Assembly (NCBI RefSeq): GCF_000340215.1
Contig: NW_006921532.1
Coordinates: 3,733,126-3,797,125, forward strand
DNA from: Pseudocercospora fijiensis CIRAD86
Lineage: Eukaryota; Ascomycota; Dothideomycetes; Mycosphaerellales; Mycosphaerellaceae
Direction: 5' to 3'
Length of the DNA stretch: 64,000 bases
Shown piece after piece: positions 1 to 10,469 of this stretch. Both the position numbers and the translations under genes were made by a program. Numbering within the stretch: the stretch's first letter is position 1; every line of letters starts with the position of its first letter. The notes beneath the pieces were generated by a model, which ran no database searches, was not told the DNA's origin, and was given only the letters and a program-made list of their open reading frames with translations.

Positions 1-1223
1 GCCTACAAAGTTTCCGCGACAAAGATGGATGCCTAGGTGCATATCTGCGGGACGTTTGAAACAATCATTGTAAAATGCAATGTAAGCGTCGAAGAGGCTG
101 TCGATTGATCGTATATTTGCGGGATCTTTCTTCCAGCCCTCAATCATCTTCTCCGAGCAGAAATCTGACCGGCATCAGTAACGGGCTACATGGGCCAGAT
201 CCACAAAGACTTACAGGCCAGATTGGGCTAGAGGACGCCGAAACAACTCGTCAGCAAGCATTTCTCGGACTATAATGCTTAAAGTGTTGGCAACACGTAC
301 ATCATCCACCTGCACGTTCCGCACGCCTGCATCATAGAGAAGACTCAACTCGGTTCTGTATGCCGTTGCAATGTCTGCGAAGTATTCCTGGAATTCGTCA
401 ATTCTGGTGCACGAAAGAGCGGATCTGAGCATGATCGCACCTCGTCGGAGGAGTATACTTCCTTGGGATATGCTTTTCCTTGCCCTGCAAGTAGCGAAAA
501 CTCGGCGTTAGCTGCTGCTGTGAAGCATTTGGAGTCACTATGTCGCTTACTGTAGCGAAGATGGTACCAATTCGGCGCGGCCAAAGCTGTGCACATCGAA
601 GAGTACGAGATCAGCAACTGTCCGAACTTGGTGTGTGCCTGGAATAATCGGACTTACTCATTTTGATCTGGCCCCATTGCTCTTTCGGCGTGATCGACTT
701 GAGATACTCGTATTGTGGAATGTACGAGCTGATGCCAGTATGGCTGATCTTTCCTGTGCAGATGACCTGAAGATACAACATTAGGCCATGATGTCTCCGG
801 TCTCCTATCATGATTCAACACCATACCGACTCGCCTGGGACTTTCTCCTCCTCAAGGAACGCGGCGATATCTGGAACATAATCGCGAAAGATAGATGCCT
901 CGGGACCGTAGATCTCTTCCATCCCATTCAGAGACGGGAAGAAGGTTCCCTATCGACACCAATGTCAGCGAACACCTTGAGTGCTCCATGAGATTCAGTA
1001 CCCAGAACATATGGCGTCGATATTCTCCGTCGGTGATCGCCCGAAAGCCTGCGTCGGCCTGCAATTTTACAGCTTCGTTGATGCAGTCATCTGTCAAAGC
1101 TTGAAGCCCTTCTTCGGTGTCCTTCTTCTGCTGAATGGCATGACGCTTGGCGAGAAGTCTCTCAGGACGTAATAGAGAGCCCAGATGCTCAGCTCTAAAT
1201 GGAGGGTTTCGTGGTGCGGACAT
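1..1223 (-). CDS. MetE/UROD-type methyltransferase-like protein, 3' end beyond window
   Basis: The product resembles the fungal family related to the C-terminal domain of cobalamin-independent methionine synthase; its exact substrate is unknown. The gene looks broken at first but reads through once seven short GT-AG introns are removed. Exons on the minus strand are 1223-1002, 949-827, 766-658, 586-551, 484-441, 387-301, 227-215 and 164 to below 1. Reading phase is kept across every junction. Family-like blocks in order are EHLGSLLRP, ITDGEYRRHMFW, GTFFPSLNGME, LAAPNWYHLRY, VDDPNLAYFCSEKM and the terminal MHLGIHLCRGNFVG. The start at 1223 (MSAPRNPPFRAEHLG) is preferred because an upstream in-frame ATG at 1259 adds only unconserved residues. 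Exon 7 is only 13 nt. The C-terminus lies outside the window. I am confident about the family and less so about enzyme activity. Confidence 0.85.
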
Positions 1224-1712
1224 ATCGATTGTTAGATCACGTGGAAAAATAGCAAGCAAAGGTTCATCAAGGTGACCGCGAGCGGTACTTTATAAATTCT
1301 TGTCGACTTCAATTCTGAGACCTATATCATCTTCCTGGCGGACGCTCTCCTATATATGAGATAGAGTATTTGCCCCACCTGCCTCACTCATGGATGTTGG
1401 AGTGCCCCGCCTCCAGAATGAGGGAAATCACGCTTTCGGCAGATGCGATTGATGCAGCTTCACAGGCTACAGCGTCAGAAAGGAATGAATCAATGCTTGG
1501 CCCAAACGGCTTGGTAATAAGCGAGACCTTTAAAAGATTCAATCCACATACTCATCTTCCTCCACCTCAAGCCATGCCATATTGGACACGAAAACAGTAG
1601 CCAGGATTTGCGAACTTGTGCAGGACCGGAGCGTTTCCTTGGTTCTATGCATGGGGTTGACAAGCACTACGAGCGAGAAATGTTATACAGCTTTCTCTGT
1701 GTCTGTCTTTGT
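1224..1712. other. Intergenic, no gene seen
   Basis: About 490 bp between the start of the MetE-like gene and the stop of the HAD-like gene, both on the minus strand. It must hold the promoter of the former and the 3' end of the latter. Short open frames here carry no recognisable motif. Confidence 0.6.
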
Positions 1713-2618
1713 CTATAGTCGAGCTTTATCGTCTCTGAGCTGCAACCCTGTAAGTTTCTCTAATTCCGCGACAGCAAGATCTGCTCTTCCAAGTGTAACC
1801 TTGATCGTGTTCATGCCCAACTTCTTCGCGGTTTTCAAGTTTCCTCCAATGTCGTCAATGAATGTGATATCTTGCGGTCGAACGCCTTTGCCAAGATTGT
1901 TGAGCTTCACATACTCGTGAAGGCGGACAACAGCATATCGATAGATGTCTTCATGTGGCTTCCGCATGCCTACATGTGCACTGCTGACGAAGATGTCGAA
2001 CACGCTCTTTAACTCCTTGTTCTGTCTGCCCTCAGGAGTAGAATCATCGTTGAAAGGATGACCGGGCGGGAAGATCGAGGTATTGCTCAGAGCACCGAGG
2101 ATCAGCTTGCCTTTGCTCTGGTCTGCGGCTTTCCGGAGTCGTTGAAGAGCTGGCCACATATGTGGGTCTGGTTCCCGAGCGACTCGCATCATCTCCCAAT
2201 ACAGCGATTCAACATCGATATCTGGTATCGGCGGGACATGGTACGCAGTCTCTTCCGCGGCTTGACCAAGGCTTTCCTTCCGCGACCTGGCTAATGATCT
2301 GGCGTAGTATTCACGCCACCTTCTCTCGTTGCTCAGATCTGCTTTGAACTCGCGGAAGAAGGCGTCGTCGAGGAGGATATCGCCGCGTTCGAGCTTTGCC
2401 CATGCGCCATCCGGGCTCGAGGCGGATATGGCATAATTTATGTAGCCGAGGGGTATGCCTTTGCTCTTTTCGTAGTCAAGGATCGCTTGGAAGGGAGATA
2501 CGACCTAAGAACTATCAGCTATGCCATGAGAAGACTGTGAAGGCTGGCTTCTCTTACGCACGCAGACACCTCCAATGTCGAACAGCAGCACTCGAGGGTA
2601 GCTGTCCTTGGATGACAT
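1713..2618 (-). CDS. HAD-superfamily hydrolase (ACAD10/epoxide-hydrolase-N-terminal-like)
   Basis: Two exons, 2618-2562 and 2504-1713, joined by a 57-bp intron (GTGCGT...TTAG) give 282 residues. This is the usual size of fungal HAD-like phosphatase-fold proteins. HAD motif I is near the N-terminus (LLFDIGGV, nucleophile-position D14). Motif II is LSNTS (S159), motif III is GMRKPHEDIY (K201) and motif IV is FIDDIGGN (D236/D237). In motif I the second Asp of the canonical DxD is Gly (DIGG), as in the subfamily of HAD domains found in ACAD10 and in the N-terminal domain of soluble epoxide hydrolases, where classical phosphatase activity may be weak. The start is chosen because the first residues lead straight into motif I. 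The substrate cannot be told from sequence. It lies tandem to, and upstream of, the MetE-like gene. Confidence 0.85.
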
Positions 2619-4024
2619 ATTGAATTTGCGGTTCAAAAGAGTGTAGGTCTTTTTATTGTGACTTCAGTTGTCGGTCATAACCTAGCTTTGGCCAGCACCT
2701 ATCTCTCCTATGTCTAGACACCAGGCTCCCAAAGTCATCAGCGTATAGCACGACATGGTAGTTGTCGTGTCTTTGAGGAAGACTGTAGCCGCGGGAACGA
2801 AAGAGCCGAGGTAACAAGCTTTGCTAGTCTCTTGCGAGAGTCTGTCGCGAGTCAGTTGAAGGCCTGCACCAGCAATCGTGACTGTCATTAGCGCCTTGGC
2901 AGCGCGAGCTCTTCTTAAGCTATCAATTTGTCTCCAGAGACTCTTTCTTCTTCATCCAAGTGCACGGTAAGCAAGCCCACCCATACACTTCACGCACCTC
3001 ACAAAACTCACATGAAAAATAGGGCATTACGCATATCAGTGAGGATTCGTCCGAGATTGCGTTTTTGCTAGTTGAAAACTATCAACTGACCGCTCTCGTT
3101 GGTCTTCGGATCGGCGAGGAATTTTTGACAATCCAACGAACGCCTTTCTTTTTCTTTTCATCATCACGTTGCGCCATTCGCGGGCGTATGGAGAAGAGCG
3201 CGGGAGAGCACAGCCGAGATAGAAAGCCGGAGGGCACGGGAACCCCATAACGCAGTTCTGTCGCGCAATGTCACCACCGTGACAGGGACATCACCTTGGA
3301 AGGTGCGAAGGAGGTGCGCGAAACAAATGAGGTGTTCGCCGCTCGGCTGCAAGGCAATCGGTCATTGCCTAGAATCTTCACACCTTGAATCAACGGCCGA
3401 CAAGGAGACTATCATTCGAGATACGAGGAACTAACTCAGACACCACAGCTGTGGTTCCAAGCAGCGCAATTCAACATACATACGCTGACTTGAGGGGGAG
3501 AGGCGCTGCGGTACTTGAGTCAGGGGAAGTGTTGGACAAAGGACTCTACATACCTTACCGCAAGCACACGTTCCTAGCTAGTGTGAAAGGGCTCTCTTAT
3601 ACGCAGGTATATGAAGCCACTATAACCTAGAGTTAGTTCCGTCCAGCGTTGACCAGCCCGAGTCTGGTTGTATCGCCATTCGCCCGTCTTCCCGAAAGCT
3701 TGAAACGTCGTATTCAAACCTTCTCAGATCCATTCGACGCCCTTAAGTAGTTGGACTCGTAATATCGAGCTATACCCCAAAGCGAACTCGAGAGAGCTTT
3801 CGATCAATGGGAAGATATAGCGATGCTACAAGCGGCAGATTGTGGAAGCCGCAGCGGTGGACAGGATGACTGCTTTTTGGCCAGGCTGGGCAAACAGATT
3901 GCTGCAGAGAGAAGCCTCAGGGCTCTGCAATGCTTTCGTGTCTTGACTCTTAATCTCGTACCCTCGATACTCAGTGAGAGTGCCTATGCATACAGCGAAG
4001 TATGAGAATGGGATATGTCGCCAT
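2619..4024. other. Intergenic stretch without recognisable gene
   Basis: About 1.4 kb between the HAD-like gene and the transposon block. Only short unrelated open frames (under 115 codons) occur, with no family motif and no obvious splice-joined frame. CpA/TpG content looks normal here, so this is ordinary unique DNA and not RIP-mutated repeat. It probably holds the HAD gene promoter; a short or poorly conserved gene cannot be excluded. Confidence 0.5.
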
Positions 4025-4033
4025 TGCAAAACT
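4025..4033. repeat. Target-site duplication, left side of MULE
   Basis: The 9-mer TGCAAAACT lies directly outside the left inverted terminus and is repeated exactly at 27499-27507 outside the right terminus. A duplication of 9 bp is the typical length for Mutator-like elements. Confidence 0.9.
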
Positions 4034-4094
4034 GAGTGTCTGTATACCAGCAACTGTGGGGCCCGTACGGGGCACCTAGAGTTGCTAGCAACTC
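4034..4094. repeat. MULE left terminus: TIR plus subterminal palindrome
   Basis: The TIR is at 4034-4055. A short palindrome CCCGTACGGG follows at 4062-4071, then a perfect 16-bp palindrome GAGTTGCTAGCAACTC at 4079-4094. The palindrome contains two copies (one inverted) of the AGCAACT heptamer with which the TIR ends, so it could be a second transposase binding site. Confidence 0.85.
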
Positions 4095-5000
4095 TAACCA
4101 TACCAAGCCCCGCTAAACCTAATACAAATCGTAATCTTAGCATTGCTACCATCTCTGCTGTTCCCAAATTCCTTCTATATTTCCTATTCTATATCCCCTA
4201 TATTGCATAACGTCTACTAATATAGACCTATCTACGCCTAGTAGTATTAGTAACCTTAAACAGCTTCGCTAGCGAGTTTTTAACCTTATAGAAGACATTA
4301 ATACCGATACGGAAGGCTAGAAATTAATACAGAGCCTATATAGCAATTAATACACTAGGAGGTCTACTAAGAAGCTAGGCAAGCCTAGTACGGATAGTAT
4401 ATACTATAAGAAGGTATACTACTATTATATAGAAAGGCAGCGCCGTAATAAGCTAAATCGAGAAGTAGTAGGTATTAAGGATAGAAGAGCCTTTAAACCG
4501 CTAGAAGAGGAGTACTCTATTAGCTTTGTTATAATAGTAGAATACCGCTAGAACGAGGCTACTAGAAAGGTTAGTATTCGTCGTTATATAATCGCTAATA
4601 TATACACCTATAATCTCGACCTTCTTAATAGCCGCAAGGTCTATTAACTAGTCAAAGATAAGGTTAAGAAGCAAATAGACTACTTGCTATAGGCGAGGCG
4701 GACGTACGACGCTATTAATAGCTAATATAGACCTAATCTCGGTGTCCCTTATCTCGATATCGGTTTACTATATAATGCCGCTAAGAAGTCGCCCTATTAC
4801 AACCGAGACAAGCGGTTTACGATGCCGGCCGAACGAGACGATCCTAAGCTTTAATTATAGGGTGTTATAGCGGTAGCAAAAGAGCATAGATTGTATTGTT
4901 AATTATTTAGTGTCTTAATAAAGGATAGTATTAGGAGAGGCTTCGTATAGGCTATAGAAGAAGGCATTAAGCTACTAAAGAAGTATAGCAAATTAATACT

Positions 5001-5188
5001 TGCTAGGTATACGGTTATAGTACGAAGGTATCGTAACGGTTATACAGTACAAAAGTTAATGTATTCTCTAAGGTGCCGCGAGGCAAGCTATCTATATAAT
5101 AGTCCTACTATTAGTAGCAATAGCGACCGTAGCGGTCGATAGTGACCGCTGCCTACTATCGTATATGCAATAGTGTTATATCGTAATA
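5001..5188 (-). repeat. Gypsy-1 3' LTR
   Basis: 188 bp, nearly identical to 17990-18177. It begins TGCTAGG on the plus strand and ends CGTAATA, where the partner has CGTAACA, a CA to TA change. Confidence 0.95.
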
Positions 5189-5599
5189 GCCTCCCTCTCT
5201 ATAAAAAAGGTCGGTACTATCTATAGTGTCCTAAAACAAAGGTCCTTAGCAGGCCGCACCGTAGGAAGGTTTAAGGCAAAAGAGCGTAATAGCGTCGCAT
5301 AAAGGCTAAGCCTAAACAGTATACTAGAACGGTAATACTAGGTACAGAATCGTGTCTCTCTAGTAATAACTGCGTCGGTCTTATACTTACTTATTGCGAC
5401 GGTTACGAAAAGCGTCGCGTAAGCTAGTTAGTATAGTCTAAACCGCCTTTAGCTACGGCTAAGGCGCGACGGTCTTTATAGTCTTGTTATCGGATAGCGA
5501 GGTATTAACTGCGTCCGCTATAGCAGTAGCGCGGTCTAACTAATCGACAGGGATATTAGGGAAGTCGGCACCTAGCAATAGTAGCGTGTCGGCGTCGCG

Positions 5600-8500
5600 T
5601 ATAGTACTATATAGCTTAAAGTAGTCGGTTATCTATGCGTTAAGCTTTGCGATCTTATCCTTAGTAGTATTGCCTTATACGCCGCCGAGTAGCTTAAAAG
5701 CGTCCTCGTTAATTAGGTATAGTATAGGGATTGCCTATTGCGGCGCGACGCGTAAGAAATCGTAGTAAAGATAGGTTAGCGATAGCGTAAGCGACTCCTT
5801 TAAGACCGTAGCGGAAAGACGATACTACTAGGCTATCTAGCGCTTAGTTGCTTCGCGGATCTGCGCCTTAGCTAGTATCTATTATAGCTAGTACACCTCG
5901 ATTGCTACTAACTCAGACTAGCGCATATAGTAGAGAGCTTATAAATTAAGCGTACGTACACTAATTGCTATCGCATTGTATTAGTATTGTCCGTAGGCGC
6001 CTATAGTGTTTTCCTATAAAGCGGGTAAAGGTAGCAAGCATATCGGAAGCGATAGGAGCTTGTGCTATAGCTACGTAACCGTGTTATTAGGCAGTAGTAG
6101 CTAAGCCGCAACTAGAGCCTTCGTAGGCGTAGAGAATAGGTTAGACGGTAGCGGCATCTTCGACGGTAGGCGAGGCGCTAAGAACGGGCTAGCAGTTAGC
6201 TTCTAGCGAGTGTTTAACTTAGTCGATAGTAACGCGCGCGAGGAATTTAGCTAGATCGCCTTAGTTAGCGGGGCAACCGGCTTAGCCCGAGTCGCGAGCT
6301 CTAGAGGGATGATTTTGCCGAAAAGGTACGCGTTAGTAAGGTCGGTCTCGTCTAGCGAGTAGTCGGGTAACGGCACTAGGAATGCACCTATAGGATCCTA
6401 AGTATAGTCGATGTTATACTACTAGTAATTCTTATTCGTTACTATCTTATCGTACTTAAAAATAGTATTGCCCTATATAACACGCTCCTAGACGCCTAAA
6501 GGATCGAAGACTAGATCGGTAGAGGCCGTCTTCGGCAAATTATAGAACTATAGCGTTAGCGCGGGCTCTAATCTATTAGAGATAGCGCTGTCCTTAAGCG
6601 TCTAGATATAGGCGATAAAGGTAGATAAGGCGTATACCGGATCGATCTAAGTTAGCTAGTAGACTAGGCTAAAGTCTACCGGGTATTAACGGTTAAGAAG
6701 TAGTAGAGGTATGCCTTTACCCTTATTAGCGGTATAGGTACCGTTCTAGTAGCGACCGCTACTAGTAAGCTAAGCGTACTGTTCCGTATACGACGCATTA
6801 GTAGCCTTAGTGTCCGTAAGCGCCTTATTAGTATAAAGGGCGGATATGTAGCCCTCGCCGCGAAGCGTATATACGTTACAGACTATAATATACCGCTAGG
6901 TGTAAGCGACGACGTCCTAGGTAATAGCTAGGCGACCTAGGTTGCGACGGTATAGGTAGGGTAGACTACTAGAATTAAGGGACGACTCGTACTACTTATA
7001 GAGCTATATAGCCGACTAGGTACTAAGTTCTATACCGATTAGCAGTAGCTAAACTATGTAGTCCTTAAGCTAGGAGTCTAGTAGAGGCAGGCGCACTATC
7101 GAGAGTCGTCCGGTAGCTACTATCTATAAGAATTAGACTTCGCCGTAGGTAGTTAGGTCGATCTTATAATACTTCGTCGCTCCGATATATTCGCTAATAG
7201 GTCGCTTGCCCGTCTTTAGGTATTCCTTACTATAGTTACGGTAGGATACGTCCTTACCGTTCTCGCTACGCTTATATAGGACCGAGTAACTGCCTACTAT
7301 AATGCTATCGCGATGTTCTTTTAGGACGAAGCGGTAGAACTACTCTTATACGAGGTTAACTGTCTATAGGAAGTGCAAGATAGCGCGTACTATAAGACCG
7401 ACGGCTCTATTATAGATTAGAGACGGTACTAGCTAGAATCGTAGGTCGCCGGTATAGGTGCTTAAGCTAAGGAAGTTCTCGCGTAAGCGGGTAATGTTTA
7501 CTAGGAGTCGGTACTACAACTTCGCGTAGTAGAAAGTAATAGTTAGTAGAAAATTCGTATCGAGGTTAGCTAGGTTAGGAAGCTCCTTTAATTCGCCCGC
7601 TATTATAAGCGCTACGTACTCGCTAAAGCGAATCGCGTAAATCTCCTACTACGTATCGTAACTATCCGAGTAGAGGTCGGTCCTAAAGATAGAGTATTTA
7701 CGGGCGAGATCGTCGTTTACAATTCGGAAGGAGTACGGTTGCGTAAAAAGTAGGTTTTTAAAATCGGTAACTAGCTTGCCTATATACTAATGCAATTCGC
7801 GTAGAATCTAGAAGCGCCGATCGCTAGCTATAAGGTACAGATAATGTAGGTAATGCTAAAGCCTTACTAAATAGTATTCGACTATTTGCTTATATAGACG
7901 TAGGCGAAAAAGATTAGGTAGCCGACCGTTAGCGTCCTTAGCGTAAGCGTTGCGTGCGAGCTTCGCGGCCTAGATAAAGCGTACGTCTCTATTCTTGTTA
8001 CGCTCTATAGGATTAGCGGCGATTAGCGTATCGACTTTCTTATTATAGTCCTTATACTCTACGTACTACCGGATTACAGCTTGTTCGGGCGTCTCGTTAG
8101 TACGAAGGAGACGCTTATTAATTAAAGTCTAGCGCGCGCGCTAGCCTCGAAGCCGCTACTGCTCGAACTTAAGTTCTTTAGGGGATAGGACCGGAGGTTC
8201 CTTAAAAACTAACTCGATCGGAGTAGCTAGGAGCTTAGGAGGAGCTAGTACGGGCGCTTATAGCGAGCCGTTACTCGGCGCCTACGTTAGGGAGGCAGTT
8301 GCCTATAGTAGCGGTAAATTAGGAAGTGTACGCGCTAGCGGAGATAGTAATTCTAGTAAAGCCGGTCGATTTGCGGATATTATTAATAGTAGTGCCGATT
8401 CTAAAGCCGAAGGCGCATTAAGAGGCTACGCGCTAATAGGATTAATCGGGCCGCTTTCCGTACCGTTAGCCGGGCTACTAGACGCGTAGGTAGCGGCGTC

Positions 8501-10130
8501 TCGGTAAAGGGCAAAGAAGCCTAGTACGATATCCTATAGCTTCTCGGCCTCTAGGATCTCGACCTATAACGCTTTGCCCTTCTAAACAAACTCCTATTTA
8601 CCTAAATAGTACGGCGGAGGGTCGTCGTTATCGATAAAGTAGTCGGCTATAGCCTTATAGAGCGTTCGGCCTGTCTATCGGCCCTCGCCTAGTAACGCCT
8701 TCGCTAGCTCCGCTAACTATTTCTTCTTCGTAGTAAGCGCCGTAACCGCCTATATAAACGACTTCCTATCGAAAACGTAATCTAGATTAACTGCCGCGAT
8801 AACCGCTAGTACGCAATATTTTAGAAAGGAAAATCGTCTAATATTAGAGAGCGGACAGTCTAGATTCGGAAGCACTATCGATAGGCTAGCAATAGTCTAA
8901 CGCTATACAGTACTAAACTCGCTGCCCGGCGTTCCCTACGATTGCGGGCGAGCTATTACCTCGAGTAAGTCGAAATTAGATCTGTCTATATTATTAGCCG
9001 GAGGCAACGGTGCTAAGCTCGCTATTAGCGTATCGTTAATACGACTATAGCCTAAGAATAACGGTGCGTGTCGCTGCAATAGTTGTCGGCCGGAGTCCGT
9101 TAATACGTAGTATAATTCTATATCTAATCCGTCCTTAGTAAATATTAGGAAAGGCCGTATATATCTATTCTTAGTAGCGTAGCTTAACACCGCCTAAACC
9201 TCGCTAGTGCTTAAACTGCCGTTAGTAGAAATAAGCGATAGCGCCTTACGAAAGGTCTATCGAAGATTGCCTTCCGCCGTAGCGAGGATTGTAAAGCCCT
9301 CTAACGTCTACGCTAGGTTAATACCGTATTCCTCTAGTCGCGTTTGTTACGGGTTAAGCGTAGCGTTATCTATTTCTCTACGATACTTGCCGATCTAATC
9401 CGCTATTACGTCTTCTCTACCTACTAAATCCTTTATCGAGTTCTCTATATCCTCTAGCTTAGGCGTAGCTGTACGTATCTCGACCGTAGCGCTAGGCGCT
9501 ATATCCTTTCCGTTCGTTATATTCTTAAGCTTAGCCGCGAGCGTAGGAATCTCGATCGGGGTGTCTAAGGCTGCATCCTCTCTACTCGTTACGGCCCTAG
9601 GCTCCGGCGCGGCTATACGATTCTCGACTGTTTCGTCTAATACCGTATCCTCCTTATCCGTTATATTCTCTAGCTCCGGCGCGGCCGTACGACTCTCGAC
9701 TATAGTATCTAATACTATATTCGCCTCGTCCGTTAGGTCCTCTAGCTTAGGCGCGGCTATATAATTCTTAACCGTAGTATCTAATACTGCATCCTTATTG
9801 CTTGCCTTACTCTCTAGCTTAGGCGTAGGCGTCGAGCCGGTAACAAATAAGGACTATCCGGCCGATCCTAGACTATCTAATAGTAGCGGTTCCCTATAAG
9901 GAGCGTTAGTCTTACTATTCCCTATCGCAGTATCCTAAGGGTCTCGATCCTCGCTTCTACGATATTCCTTAGCTATTACTCCTTAGAGGAGGTCGAGCGT
10001 ATCGGCCTTACGGTATAGGCGAGACGCGCGCTATAACTCCGCCTTAAATAATATAACGTTTAGGCGCTTATATCGCGATCGGTACTATAGAAATTTTTGC
10101 TAAAAAGCTACTACTTTACGTTCCCCGCGA
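5600..10130 (-). pseudogene. Extra long reading frame downstream of pol in Gypsy-1, function unknown
   Basis: I do not recognise this protein. On the minus strand one reading phase gives protein-like sequence interrupted only by TAG/TAA at positions that fit CAG, CAA or TGG. I checked the phase at 9,628, 9,190, 7,150 and 6,397 and it is the same, and it differs from the phase of the upstream integrase and chromodomain. That makes it a separate frame of roughly 1,200-1,500 codons. It starts near 10,130 with a basic segment (YRSRYKRLN), continues into six 24-residue repeats rich in Pro, Glu and Val (about 9,440-9,840), has a stop-free stretch at 8,936-9,190, and ends at an uncertain point between about 6,000 and 5,400. 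It could be a transduced host gene, a retrotransposon accessory ORF or an old nested element. No LTRs or duplications bound it. Confidence 0.55.
9440..9840 (-). repeat. 72-bp tandem repeat, coding for 24-residue units
   Basis: The anchor GCTYMGSCGCG-like motif recurs at 9457, 9529, 9601, 9673, 9745 and 9817, exactly 72 bp apart. On the coding (minus) strand each unit gives a variant of VExRxAAPELExIT. The copies have diverged both by RIP-type and by other changes, so the array predates silencing. Confidence 0.85.
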
Positions 10131-10469
10131 CGGACGCGGTTATCGCGCTTAAGGGCCGTTCCTATTCGTCGTCGGTAATTAATAGAAAGCTCTCTTATCG
10201 TCCGGAAAGATCGATGCTAAATAAGGGATAGCCCGTATCTACGTATAACGGTTGCCTAAGTAACGTAGTTACGATAACGATATAAGGGTACGCCTAGGCG
10301 GATTACGACTTCGAATAAGGAGTCGCGCCGCAAAGTCGTATCGATTTGCGACGAACTACGAGGGATTGTCCGGCCTCGCTTTTATCGGCGGAGCTAGCAA
10401 CCTCTAAAAAAGGCTAGCGAGCTCTCGTCCGCTTTACTACCCTACGGAGGGTATAGGACAGCGGTGCCT

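Noticed and set aside
211..1259. MetE-like gene seen as a frame-shifted pseudogene
   Set aside because: Consecutive blocks of the family are in different frames, but seven GT-AG introns with correct phases join them, so it is an intact spliced gene.
2682..4210. Several open frames of 60-113 codons between the HAD gene and the MULE
   Set aside because: No motif, no consistent splice-joined frame, and overlaps on both strands; nothing supports a gene.
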